Positions 24,374-35,358 of a DNA stretch of 64,000 nt are shown piece by piece. The notes beneath the pieces are model-generated. The model had not been told where the DNA came from and made no database searches. It was given only the letters and a program-made list of their open reading frames with translations. The DNA comes from Paratinospora sagittata (Eukaryota; Streptophyta; Magnoliopsida; Ranunculales; Menispermaceae), in the NCBI GenBank assembly GCA_035771175.1, contig CM069612.1, forward strand, positions 24,348,987 to 24,412,986, read 5' to 3'. Position 1 is the stretch's first letter; every line of letters starts with the position of its first letter. The translations under genes were made by a program, and so were the position numbers.

Positions 24374-25061
24374 ATTTAATGTAGCATGTTTCTCCCAAAC
24401 TCTCAGTTTACTCAAATACAGATCTTTCCCCGATTCCCTTGCTCTCATTATTGGTTTTATCATAGTTTCTTTAAGACTTTACCTCCACTTGAATGCTATC
24501 GTTTGAGGTTTTAACCAAAGTTCTTAAATTAAATGAATAAGTTTTTTCTACCAACTACTTTTCATCCATGTTCTTGCTTTTTATGAATTCAAATTAATAT
24601 GCTTACAATTTTGCTTTATTCAATTACAACTTTTTACCCTTTCTTATCTTTATTTTTATTTCAATTAGAATACACTTAGTTTGTACGTAAATGATGCTCT
24701 TCGATTTCTTGACCAATGTATATACTGGTATTCGATTTTCACATCCACTTAGAAATCAGGAGAAAGAGTTTTAAGTCTAGAAAACTAATAGACAGGTTGA
24801 ATCAGTAATTGCAAAAGCTGATGCTTTGAACAATACAGCACTGGTGCATTCCTTGGGCTTACATTAAGTCATGTATATGCATTTGCAGGATATAAATGAA
24901 AGAAAACCAAACGACAAGTGGGCATAAAGACGGGCAAGTTGCCTAGTAAACATATATACAGAAGAGCCTAGTAGATATATATATATATAGCAACGTTGCT
25001 TACCAGAGCCTAGTATACTTACTACACAGTTAAAATTTCCAAATTCTGGCGCTGGAAGACA
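24374..25061. other. Spacer between F-box copies
   Basis: It contains the 3' flank of the intact gene and the former promoter of copy 3. A short TA microsatellite lies at about 24978-24988 and a leader-like stretch precedes 25062. No other gene is seen. Confidence 0.5.
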
Positions 25062-25691
25062 ATGAGAAATGAAGACAGACTTAGTTATTTACCAAAACCC
25101 ATTTTGCATCACATCTTCTCCTTCTTCTCCACCAAGGAGGCCGTTCAAACCTGCATTATTTCCACGAGATGGAGATGCTTCTGGCTTTCTCTTCCCAATC
25201 TGAGCTTCAACTTCAAGTTGAAGGAGTCATTTGAAAAGAAAGACTCAAATTTCTTTAAAGATTACATTGAACTAGTTTTCAATCAACGTGTCAGCTCTAA
25301 TATAGATCGATTGCATCTTCACCTTTTGAACTTCTTTGATCAAAAGCGCTTAGGTGATTGGGTCTCTACTGCTATACGCCAAAACGTTAAAGATCTCGAT
25401 ATCACTCTTTTTTGATGGAGAAGGCCCATCTCTTAAAATTCCTACCCAGGTTTTTATTTCCGCAATTAACACATGTAAGCTGAAATCAGATGGCTATTTG
25501 AATATTTACCTTCCTCAATCACTGCTTTGGGCTGCCTGTCTCAAAACTTTGGAATTGGTAAATGTTATACTTCCAGAGCCAAATTCAGAAGGGGAGATTG
25601 TGTTGAGTTGCCCTGTTTTGGAAACTTTTTGTAGAGAATGATGGTTCTAATACTAAATGATGAAGCACTTGGAAGTTAGTTATGAGAAGGT
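25062..25691 (+). pseudogene. F-box/FBD copy 3: 5' half only, frameshifted
   Basis: The frame opens with MRNEDRLSYLPKPILHHIFSF and a complete F-box (with TRWRCFWLSLPNL), so this end was once functional. A one-base shift at the T run 25408-25413 moves the frame; the LRR region then continues in another frame (from about 25414, FDGEGPSLKIPTQVF) to LSCPVLETF near 25625 and stops at 25641. Residual gene similarity fades at the copia LTR that starts at 25692. Exons 2 and 3 of this copy are absent. A truncated 117-residue F-box protein could still be made from 25062-25415. Confidence 0.8.
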
Positions 25692-26346
25692 TGTTAGAAT
25701 ATAACAACCTTACTTGTTGCAGTGTATATACATACTTGTTAGAGTGTAATATAGAGTGTGCAACTGAGAAAAAAACTGTTTTGTCTTGAATGTACATTAG
25801 GCAATAGAGAGATCAAGCAGTGTTCTGTTAGAGAGGCTGAGAGTTATCTTCATTGTCTCTATTTTTTAGGTAGCAGTAGCTGAGAGTGTTTTGTATCTCC
25901 AACATGATGTACATTGTTTGTAACTTCTTCTTCATATAGTGATTTGGTTTTCTGGTGTTTGCCCGAGGACGTTGCCTTCTTGAATCAAAGAAGGTGAACC
26001 TCGTAAATTCTGTGTGTGCATTTTCTTCTTGATCATCTTTTTTCATTGTGTTCTTGGCAAATTAACATAACAACTGGTATCAAGATAAAGAAAATGGTGA
26101 TTGCAAAATATGAGATTGAGAAATTTAATGGAAAGAATGATTTTGGTCTGTGGAAAGATGAAGATGCAAGCAATTTTGATACAACAAGGATCCAAGAAAG
26201 CCTTGATACCTGAGAATGAATTACCTAGCTCGATCACAGCAGAGGAGAAAGAAAAGTTCTACAAGAAAGCAGATAGCGCCCAAGTGTGGAGGAAAGTCTC
26301 CCATGAGAAAACAGTTTCTAGGTTATGGAGGAAACTTGAAGAATAG
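25692..26346 (+). mobile_element. 5' end of a Ty1/copia retrotransposon: LTR, primer binding site and gag start
   Basis: The LTR runs from about 25692 (TGTTAGAATATAACA) to about 26072 (TAACATAACA). Two bases later TGGTATCAAGAT (26075-26086) matches the plant initiator-Met-tRNA primer binding site with one or two changes. A copia gag start follows in two frames: EIEKFNGKNDFGLWK from about 26110, then ILIQQGSKKAL and EEKEKFYKKADSAQ up to 26346. Everything downstream (rest of gag, pol, 3' LTR) is missing; F-box sequence resumes within about 50 bp. The element was probably truncated by deletion. Confidence 0.8.
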
Positions 26347-26389
26347 ACGAAGAGTTTCATTTGGCTGCCTGGGATTTTACCTCATTGAT

Positions 26390-28518
26390 AAGGGTGTACA
26401 AGTTGGAATTAAGAGCCAACTGTGGTGTATTTTATCCCCAGCTTCCACGATCAATATTTTCGGCTGCCCATCTCAAATTTTAGACAGTTGAAATTCCAAA
26501 GGGCAATTCAAAAGGGGAGCTTGTATTGAGCTGCCCTGTTTTGGAAGTTCTGATCATGAAGAACTGTACCCATGAACATCTCCAAGTTCTTAATTTGGTT
26601 GCTTATCAACTTAAGGAATTGGTCTTGGATAATAGTAAGAATACCCGAGATTGTAATGATTTTCTTGGTGATTGTAAGCTTGAATTGCATTCCCCAAATC
26701 TCTCCTCTTTTGTATATAGAGGTCGCATGTATGTCAATAATTCTTTGGGGGACCTTTCTGCTCTAATTGATGCAGAAATTTGTATGAACATTTATGCTCC
26801 AGTCAAGAAAGTTGAAGCTTTACTTGTATTTGAGGTTTAGAAGGCTTTTCAGTGCAAGGAATTGTTTTGGAGGGGCTTGAGGTACGCCTGCCTTCTGTTT
26901 GTTAAAATGCATCAAATAGAGTATTAATGCAACTTCTACCCTTAAAAACTGTCATGCATCCGCAAATCATTAGAAGGTTCTTGAGTTTAGTAGATTTTTA
27001 AAACTTTTGACTAGTTTATTATCAATTTTTTGGGAATGGCTGTCAGATAGTAATTGATAGTTTAATTAATTTTTGAACATGAGATTGTAATTGAAGATTG
27101 GGTTGGATGATTTAAACAAATTCAACAGCAATTGTCTCAGCTCCAATCTCTTAACATATGATGCATTTATGGTGGGAGAAATCAGTCTCAAAATTGCTAC
27201 TAAGAATTTTGTGGATAGACATAAAATAGTAGTTGCTTTCAAGGGTTATCTCTTAGCAATAATAGTTATAAGCCTAATTCTAAGCTTTACATTCTAATTC
27301 TCATAATTTCAATGACCATTTCAGTGGTTTGGAGGATCAGATTTACTTCTCATTTAGTCCACTCAGTATAATATTTATTTGGCATAATGGAAATTCTTTT
27401 CCTCGGCAAATGCTTATTTTTTTGTGTAATGCAACTGAGTAATCCTACTTGTGCTGGAAACAACTCAGGCGTCTCACGTCATTGATTCATTGCAAGCATT
27501 GAACAAAAAAAAAAAAAAAACTGTTGCATAAGCATGACAACTTCTATTGCGCCAAAATTTTAACCATCTGTTTTTCTTGTTTCCTTGCTTTAATACTTTT
27601 TTTCTGCTTTGCTCCATTTATTGAAGTTTATAGGTTTTATACTTGCTTTTTTATTTTTTGAATTCATCTTCCATTCTTTCTTTGCCAAGATTTTTCAAGA
27701 AGATCTAGATGCATTGGGTGGGCTACTCTCTTCATATAATAACCTAAAGTATTTGAAGCTGGTCTCCCCTCTAGACAATGCTGGTGTTATGAGAATGGCA
27801 TTCTTACTCACCAGTTGTCCTTTCATTGAGCCCCTTGTCTTGAAAGTGACTAAGGTAACAATACACTTGTCATTAGTTTATATTTGACAAAATTTCTCTA
27901 GCTATTCATTTATTCGTGCAATTTCCTATGCTAAACTTGTCATCTTTGGACACCTACAACTCAACTCAACTCAACTCAAGATGGCCTTTTTTTTCTAATT
28001 ACATTGGATTGGCTATATGAATTATGATAGCCGTGGTTAATTGACATGTATATTACACAAGTAGTTATATCTTTTCAAATTATCTCTGTTTGTGTTATTT
28101 GAGGTTTACTCTCTCTTGTTCCAACTTTTATGATCTTAATTTTTTTTTTCTCATTAATAATATATATAGTATTGTTCCTTAAAAAAAGGATCTTGACAAT
28201 GGCTTTGCTATTTATTAGATTGAATCAGACATAATGGAGAAAAAGAAGCCCAGGTTAAAGAAGCTCAAGTTGCCTCCGCAGTGCACGCTGAACCATCTCA
28301 AATATGTTACTGTTCAAATACTTGAAGGGCAGATTTATGAGGTTGAATTCTTGAAGTTTTTGCTAAACAATGCAGTGGCTTTAGAGAAAATGACCATCAC
28401 TGGATATGCATCGACTCATTTTGCAGAAAAAAGAAAGGCTATGATGAAATTTAGCGATAAGCTAATGAAACTAACCAAACTATTTCCTACTGTTGACCTA
28501 TCATTTAAAATTTTGTAA
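26390..28518 (+). pseudogene. F-box/FBD copy 4: 3' part with exons 2 and 3 preserved
   Basis: Similarity to the intact gene begins near 26390, in the middle of the LRR region, and overlaps about 130 bp of sequence also present at the end of copy 3, so this is the rest of a different copy. Exon 1 remainder runs to about 26880, with stops near 26488 and 26838. Exon 2 is 27690-27845 and exon 3 about 28219-28518, with the same acceptors as the intact gene and a well-preserved FBD end (HLKYVTVQ, LEKMTITGYA, FPTVDLSFKIL). With no F-box and early stops it cannot make a normal protein. Confidence 0.8.
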
Positions 28519-28913
28519 ATCAGTTCTCTCATGCTTCTGTTTCACCCAAACTTCATTTTACTCCTTTTGAAATGTTAATTTCTTCACTATGTCCCTATTC
28601 TCTATTGATTTTATCATAGTTTGCTCTACATATATTCTTGTCTATCGTGGATGTTCTACTAATATTCAAGATCAGTATTCCAATTAGGAATTTTTGCTCA
28701 CAATAATTAGAGCGCACTTTGGTAGGCAAGTCGTGGCATAATGGATAGAGGGTAAGATTTTATCAAATGATCTGAACGCTTTTGTGCCTAATTTTTATCT
28801 TCCACACTTTTCTCAAGCCATTGAACTAGCAACCTATAATTGAATCCCTTGAAAATTGATTGAAGGTATTGGTTTTGTAAATCTCTCGTGAATTAAAAAT
28901 TGATTGAAGGTAT
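28519..28913. other. 3' flank of the F-box cluster
   Basis: No gene is seen. The segment at 28855-28888 (ATTGATTGAAGGTATT then GGTTTTGTAAATCTCTCG) recurs with changes at 29185-29219 on the other side of the SINE, so the SINE sits inside or beside a short duplicated segment. Confidence 0.45.
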
Positions 28914-29180
28914 GCCAATGGGCCGTTGGCACGATGGTTGAAGAGCGAGGTGCACTTCAAGGGGTCATGTGTTTGAGTCTCAGTGCATACAAGAAATAAA
29001 AGTATTGTTTGGCTTCGGAGAGGGGATCCAGCCAAGAAATGAAAATATTAGCGGGTTTATGCAGTGTCTACATAAACGTTGATCACTACGTCGACATGTT
29101 GGTATGGGGATTAATAGGTCTTCAAGGGATTCAATACCCCCGAGTTGAGATTATAAAGGTCCCGTTTGTTTCTACTAAAA
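28914..29180 (+). mobile_element. tRNA-derived SINE with 19-bp target duplication
   Basis: AAAAATTGATTGAAGGTAT at 28895-28913 and AAAAATTGATTAAAGGTAT at 29181-29199 (one mismatch) flank the element. Near its 5' end a box A-like word (TTGGCACGATGGTTG) is followed by a box B-like word (GTGTTTGAGTC). It ends in an A run. The start GCCAATGGGCCGTTGGCAC resembles the minus-strand candidate near 45000, suggesting one family. Confidence 0.65.
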
Positions 29181-29219
29181 AAAAATTGATTAAAGGTATT
29201 GAGTTTTGTAAATCTCTCG

Positions 29220-29904
29220 ATCTTCTTTCCAATGTCTTTATCAAAGTCACAAATGCAAAAGTTAGTTGACTTGGCATTTTGAAACTTGTTTTTGATAGGT
29301 ACGTATTTGATAATACTTTTAATCGACCTGCTTTAATGACAAAATACTATGCTCAAGAATAGTTTTACACCCCCTACGTGAGGCAAATGTTTGATACGGA
29401 TCTTACGTTGATGAAATTGCTTTAATTGATTTAAAAAAAAAACCAAAACTTTGTCTATCAAATTTCAGCTGAAAATGTAAATTTTGCATTTTTCAAAACT
29501 TGGCTATAAATATAATTCGTGGCTCGATCAAGTTGAGGCTGTTGAACAGCTGATGATTTATTTCTTTATTTACACGAATGAACGGCACGTGTGTTGCACA
29601 TAAACAACACTTTTATTCAATTTTTTTTAATATACAGAATGAGAAATTATGAATGATGTGTGATCTCGATAGATAAGAGAAAGAATTAATATTGAATAGT
29701 AAAAAGAGTTGAGTTTTTATAGATGGTTGAAACCGTTGATTGTTTATCTTTTTTAATTGTTTAAAAAACATGGTTTTAATTTGAATTTAACGAAGATATT
29801 GAGCCAAATTAGGTGAGTTATTAAGATATTGGTGTATAATGTTATTGACAGCGCCCGATCCCTGAGAGGCGGAGGGACATTTTAAAAAAACCTTTTATAA
29901 CTAA
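29220..29904. other. AT-rich spacer
   Basis: No gene is recognised. A short GC-rich patch around 29852-29878 (GCGCCCGATCCCTGAGAGGCGG) stands out but has no clear identity. Confidence 0.4.
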
Positions 29905-30440
29905 TACCCCTTCAAATCACAATTAAGAAAAGCATGTTAACATCTAGTTGTCGGCCGGACCAAGCTCTAGCAAAGACAATAGTGAGAACATTTCTGATAC
30001 TGGTTGGCTTCAGTAGTGAAATCAAAACCTGGGACTTTATGAAAATCCTTCGCCACTAAACGGGCTTTGTCTTTGTTGATGGACCCATCAGGATTTTCTT
30101 TGATTTTGAAAATCCACTTGCAACCAACTGCTTGCCGATCATTAGAAACGGAAACTAGAGACCATGTGTTATTACGCATCAATGCATGAAACTCTTCCTT
30201 CATCGCTGCCTTCTAGTGATCACTCTTGAGAGCTTCAGTAACAGTGAATGGAACCAAGGTGCTGGAATATATTTTGGGTTTAAAAATACCAACCTTGCTT
30301 CTAGTACACATGGGATGAACATTGCAAATATTGGATGGTGGGGGTGGACTAGATGGAGATGGGCTAGGGTGCAATAAATCATTGCCAGCGTCAACAAATC
30401 CAGCAGATATAGAGAACCGAAGAATTCAATTTAATAAATT
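29905..30440 (-). mobile_element. Ty1/copia reverse transcriptase fragment (minus strand)
   Basis: Minus-strand frames encode the start of a copia reverse transcriptase: a MCTRSKVGIFKPK-type linker, AMKEEFHALMRNNTWSLV, GCKWIFKIKENPDGS and KARLVAKDFHKVPGFDF. In another frame, a piece equivalent to ARAWSGRQLDVN appears at about 29930-29970. Frameshifts and a stop near 30212 show it is dead. LTRs were not found, and it ends about 100 bp from the 3' end of the TyrRS gene. Confidence 0.8.
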
Positions 30441-30537
30441 AGCACCACTGTCAACACACCCTGATTTCGAATATCTGCTGAACTCAATTCAACAAATATC
30501 CTATCTATAATTATTTGCAAGAAAAAAAAAAATGACG

Positions 30538-32160
30538 TTAAGATATCCTTACAACCATCTTGTTCTTTTTGCCAGCAGATAACAAAAGAACTTTCCCATC
30601 AACAATGTCACCAGCCTCTATTTTCTTTCCCTCGCCTTCCACTCTCCGATTGTTCAAATAAAGCCCCCCTTGCTTCACCAACCGCCGTGCAGCAGATTTA
30701 CTCTCAAGCAAACCAGTAGAAACCGAAAGATCAATTACAGAAGCATCCAAAACTTGCTCATAATCCAGAGCACAAGAAGGAACATCTTCAGCAATACCCT
30801 CAATGGTTTTCCAATCCAAACTCGTCTCAGCTCCAGGCTTCAATGCCTCGGTCGCTCCTAGAGCCTCTGAAAGACCATCTTCACCATGAACAAAACGTGT
30901 TACTTCTTCGCCCAACCTCCTTTGAACTGAATTTGGCACATATTCAGGCCTTCTCATTCCCTCTTCCAACTCCTTAATCTCCTCCAAACTCAAGAAAGTG
31001 AGAATTTTCATAAACCTCGCTACATCCACATCAGGTACAGAGAAGAAATACTGATAAAACTTATATGGGGAAAGCATCAATGGCGACAACCAAATTGCGC
31101 CGTCCTCAGATTTTCCAAACTTTGTTCCATCACTTTTTAAAAGTAGAGGAAATGTCAAGCCATAAGCTCCTTCTACTTGTAGAATTTTTCTAATAAGCTC
31201 AGTCCCAGCAGTTATATTCCCCCATTGATCACTTCCTCCTATTTGAACATTTACTCCTTCATTTTCAAACAGACAAAGAAAATCATAACCTTGAAGTAAT
31301 TGGTATGTGAATTCAGTATAACTCATCCCTTGCTCTGATTCCAATCTCTTCTTCACACTCTCCTTTGCCATCATTGTACCAACCCTTGCAAATTTACCAA
31401 CTTTTCTCAAAAAATCTAACAAGCTAACCTCCTTCCACCAATCAAAATTGTTCAAAACTACAAAACTCTCACCAAAACTAATACTCCTAGGACTCAATTC
31501 TTCAGCATAATCCACATTGGAAATCAAATTTTCTTCTTGATTCCATCTACCCAAAATTGTTTTCACATTACCCACAATTCCTAAAGTGTTCTTATCCAAT
31601 GTTTCAACATCTAATTCAGGCCTTTCTAAGCTTTTCCCGGAAGGGTCTCCAATTCTAGCTGTTGCACCACCAATCAAAGCTACAGCTTTGTGACCACACC
31701 GCTGAAACCAAGATAACACAATCAGGCCAAGTAAGTTTCCTAAGTGTAAACTCTCAGCCGTTGGATCAAATCCACAGTAAACCTTTAAAGGGCTAAGATT
31801 AGGGTCTGAACAAGCTGACCTGAGATTCTCGCTGGTGATGGATTCAAGGAGGCCCCTTTCTTCGAGAATATCAACAACATTTGGTCTGGGAACAAGACCC
31901 AGATCTTGATTTTTGGTATTGAGGGCTTGTTGTGTGGATTGAAGGCATCCGATTGAAGAGAAGAAGATCGGTTTTGAGGGGATTTTGTGAGAGAAAAGAG
32001 GGGTATTGAAGTGAAGGAGAAAGGTTCTGTTTCTGGTGTTGATAACGGGGAAGATGAAGAGCTTCTTGCTGTTGTTGTTGCAGAGGAAGAATCTAGAAGC
32101 AGCCATGGCTGCTGTAGTCGCCATGGAAGCGAAGGATAAAGTTCCAGTTACCAACACCAC
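30538..32160 (-). CDS. Tyrosyl-tRNA synthetase, bacterial type, organelle-targeted
   Basis: It charges tRNA-Tyr with tyrosine for chloroplast and/or mitochondrial translation. The single uninterrupted frame of 540 residues starts with about 85 residues rich in Ser, Thr, Asn, Phe and basic residues and poor in acidic ones, a transit peptide. The class I catalytic core follows: YCGFDPTAESLHLGN with the HIGH-equivalent HLGN at 139-142, GDPSGKS at 171-177, YQLLQGYDF at 286-294, GGSDQWGN at 308-315, and KFGKS (KMSKS loop) at 347-351. A C-terminal S4 RNA-binding domain covers about 476-525. In-frame Met codons at 1, 13 (32124) and 19 (32106) are alternative starts; the family is nearer 510 residues, so 13 or 19 may be used. 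The Arabidopsis counterpart is, to my knowledge, an embryo-essential gene. Confidence 0.92.
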   Translation of the reverse strand: MVLVTGTLSFASMATTAAMAASRFFLCNNNSKKLFIFPVINTRNRTFLLHFNTPLFSHKIPSKPIFFSSIGCLQSTQQALNTKNQDLGLVPRPNVVDILEERGLLESITSENLRSACSDPNLSPLKVYCGFDPTAESLHLGNLLGLIVLSWFQRCGHKAVALIGGATARIGDPSGKSLERPELDVETLDKNTLGIVGNVKTILGRWNQEENLISNVDYAEELSPRSISFGESFVVLNNFDWWKEVSLLDFLRKVGKFARVGTMMAKESVKKRLESEQGMSYTEFTYQLLQGYDFLCLFENEGVNVQIGGSDQWGNITAGTELIRKILQVEGAYGLTFPLLLKSDGTKFGKSEDGAIWLSPLMLSPYKFYQYFFSVPDVDVARFMKILTFLSLEEIKELEEGMRRPEYVPNSVQRRLGEEVTRFVHGEDGLSEALGATEALKPGAETSLDWKTIEGIAEDVPSCALDYEQVLDASVIDLSVSTGLLESKSAARRLVKQGGLYLNNRRVEGEGKKIEAGDIVDGKVLLLSAGKKNKMVVRIS

Positions 32161-33186
32161 ACATACGCCAGAACATGAAGAAACCTTAATCTAATAATCT
32201 TTTAATGGTTGCTAAAAGTATGCTTCTAAGAGAATGAAATCAGAAGTGGGCCCAGGTTGATGGATTTGTATCGGATGGCTTTGAATGGTTGACAGATGAT
32301 CATCATATGAGTTCAGTTTAAAACGGTTGTACGGCCTTTGCTCACCCAACTAAGGCCGAAATCAAGTCAGATAAGATCAGGTTTGGCAAAAAAAAATGAG
32401 TCTGATCCGGCCTAGTCGGGTGAAGAAATTCCTCACCCGAGTCCGACCAGAAATTTTAAAATAATGTGACCATTCGACCGACCGGGTGGGTGGGTCGGGT
32501 TGAGTCGGGTCTGTCGAATTTGTATTTAAAATATAAATTAATATTTAAAAACAAAAAAAAGATATCATACTCCCTCCCTAAACAATAGAAGAGATATATT
32601 AGTGATTTAATATGTTTGATTAACAAATATCAACTTATTAAGTTAATATTTAAACTTTACTCCTTTAATTTCAAACACCACACATCCTCCCCCATTTAGT
32701 TTAATGAAAATTTATCATAATGTATATATATTATTAGGTAATTAAATGAATTAGTAGTTAGCAAAAAGAATTATTGAGTTACATACCATAAATTATTGTT
32801 CTTTCTATGCTATTTTAACTAACATATAAAACTTTGTGTATTGCTTCCATTTCATATATCCATTTATATTATTCACCAAAGTAATTATACACTTCATTTA
32901 TGGTATAAATAAATGTATAACCATATATTAATACAAAAGTCTATATATATATATATGTTAATTCACATTTATTTATTATAATATATAATTATGCTATAAC
33001 TAATATAATTATACATAACAACAAAATGTACATGTACATTTATAATAATATGTTAATATATGCAACGTGAAATGCGTAATGTGAATACATAATAATAAAT
33101 AACAATAAATAACATATGCAGTTATACACATAATATCAAATTATATATCATATTATATATTTGTAACTATATGTTATATAATGTTA

Positions 33187-33223
33187 TAACTATATGTTAT
33201 ATATATATATATATATATATATA
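33187..33223. repeat. TA microsatellite
   Basis: A TA dinucleotide run within a longer AT-only stretch. Confidence 0.8.
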
Positions 33224-33946
33224 CCTGTCAGATTGTATTATATAATTATATTATTATATCATATTATATTATATATGTCTATACTTAGTCTTAACATATG
33301 AGAATTTTCTTTTTCTCTTAACAATGGTGTGAAGAATATTGGGTTTCAATGAATAAGGAAACCCAAAAGGTAAAAACTTATATATTGTTCTTATACGTAA
33401 TACTCTTAACAATAATTTATTTGTATGATATATGTAAGATTATATCCTTCCATTCCTATTTCTATTTTGAATAAATCTTATATACAAATATTTATCTACT
33501 TTAACCGTCCATTCTTTTCTCTATTTTGAATAAATCACACGTACAAATACATAACTACAAACTACTAAGTTTCAACTCTCATCACATATTACTTTTTTAT
33601 ATATAACTATGAGAAATTCAAAAAACTTATAATACTTTTTTATTAGTAATATTTAATGACCCTATATAACCTCATACATATAAGAAACTAATTAGTTATA
33701 TATACTAGGTTAAACATATTCTACATTTGTGGTCACTGTAGAGGCCCAATTAAAATTAAAGTGTGTACATAATGTTTCCATCCTTTTTACTTGGGTAACA
33801 TGTGTTTTCAAAATCTTTTTAGTTTACATTTGGTTAGAACATGGCAGTTGGCAAATTTTATTATCCATATGGTTTTTTAATTTAAAATAAGTTCTCATCA
33901 CCAATTATAGTTTAAACTTGAATCCTTAAAAATTTCCTTACTCAAA

Positions 33947-33956
33947 CGCGCGCGCG

Positions 33957-34001
<45 letters not shown>
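33947..34001. repeat. Compound microsatellite (CG)n(CA)n(TA)n
   Basis: Consecutive dinucleotide blocks of CG, CA and TA share a continuous purine/pyrimidine alternation. Likely highly polymorphic. Confidence 0.9.
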
Positions 34002-34003
<2 letters not shown>

Positions 34004-35358
34004 TAGTATGATATAATTATAAAGATGTAACTGGAGATATATAATAATTTCAATGTTTTATTTTTATTATCAACATTTAATAATCTTCTTCCATATGAAA
34101 AAAAAATTAATCCACTTAATGGAATGAGTTGTATGAGATTTGTTAAATATCTTTTACTTTTATAGTTAAGTATAGGGTCAAATTATTATTATTATTATTA
34201 TTATTATTAGAATAAGGGTCAAGCTAACTAATGAACATTTTAATTTGGTAAATTAATTTTTAAATGACAATATATACACAACCCATTTTAATTATAATAT
34301 AATTTAATTGCAGCAAATAATTTATTCATTTCAAAAGTAAACCAAACTTTTAATCAGTCAATTTGATACAGTTAAGTATTCACTATTCATAACCCAATGG
34401 TCCAGTAAATGATTATCAAAGTAACTAATACATTTTTTAGAAAAAAATATTAAACTAATACTACTTATCTTATAATTAGATGCACCTCTTGCAATAATTT
34501 TATGATTTCTCAAATGATATCAAATTATCAACGTTGGATTTACATATAATTGGAAAACAAAGTTTACCCAATAAATAAATAAATAACAAAATCAATTATA
34601 TAGGATATAGTCTATCCATATAATAGATTATAAATTATCAATTAAGATTCTTGAAGATATATTTAGCACATAACATTTATGCATTTTTGACTTATTAAAA
34701 ATCGCACTCATACACTTAGAATCAACCCAAAAACTAAAATGGATATACCATATATTTAGGTTAATTTTTGCTAAGGTTATGTCGATAAATCATAATCACC
34801 TTTGTTTTTTATGTCAGGTCTATGTGTAATATGTATATAAAACTCCCTTCTCCTCCCTTTTAGTCCCACAACATTTGTGGGTATATAGGCCTACGAGAAA
34901 TTTTTATTAATTAGATGAAAATTTTGTTCTCTTTCTTTTTTTTTACTCTCACATTGCTTTTAAAAGAAAAGAGATTGAACCCTCCTAAAAAAAGGATTCC
35001 CACCCCATTATTCACACACTCAACATTTACTTTTAAGCCCCAATTTTAGAACATGAATGTATTTGAAAGAGTAAGATTAGGTTATAAAATTAAAATAGAA
35101 TTTAGATAGAAGTTTGTTGTACTTAGAATTATACAATAAATTTTAGCATATGAGTTAAACTAGATACTTTGTATATATAGATTAGGATTACATAGGCTAA
35201 GATTTTAGGATTATATATATATATATATATATCGGGTCGGGTCAACCCGATTGGATTTTAACCAAATTCGAGACCTGACCCGACTTGGTCGAGTGTTCTA
35301 AAAAAAGTCACCTGATGAACCCGATATATATTATAAACCCGACCCCACTGGACCTAAA

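Larger units (their letters stand above)
32161..35358. other. AT-rich intergenic region between TyrRS and PPR genes
   Basis: The first few hundred bases hold the TyrRS promoter. Degenerate GGGTCGGGT-rich patches lie at about 32395-32520 and 35234-35345, a dispersed repeat type common in plant genomes, at both ends of a very AT-rich interval with many TA/TATAT tracts. No gene or transposon protein is seen. Confidence 0.55.
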
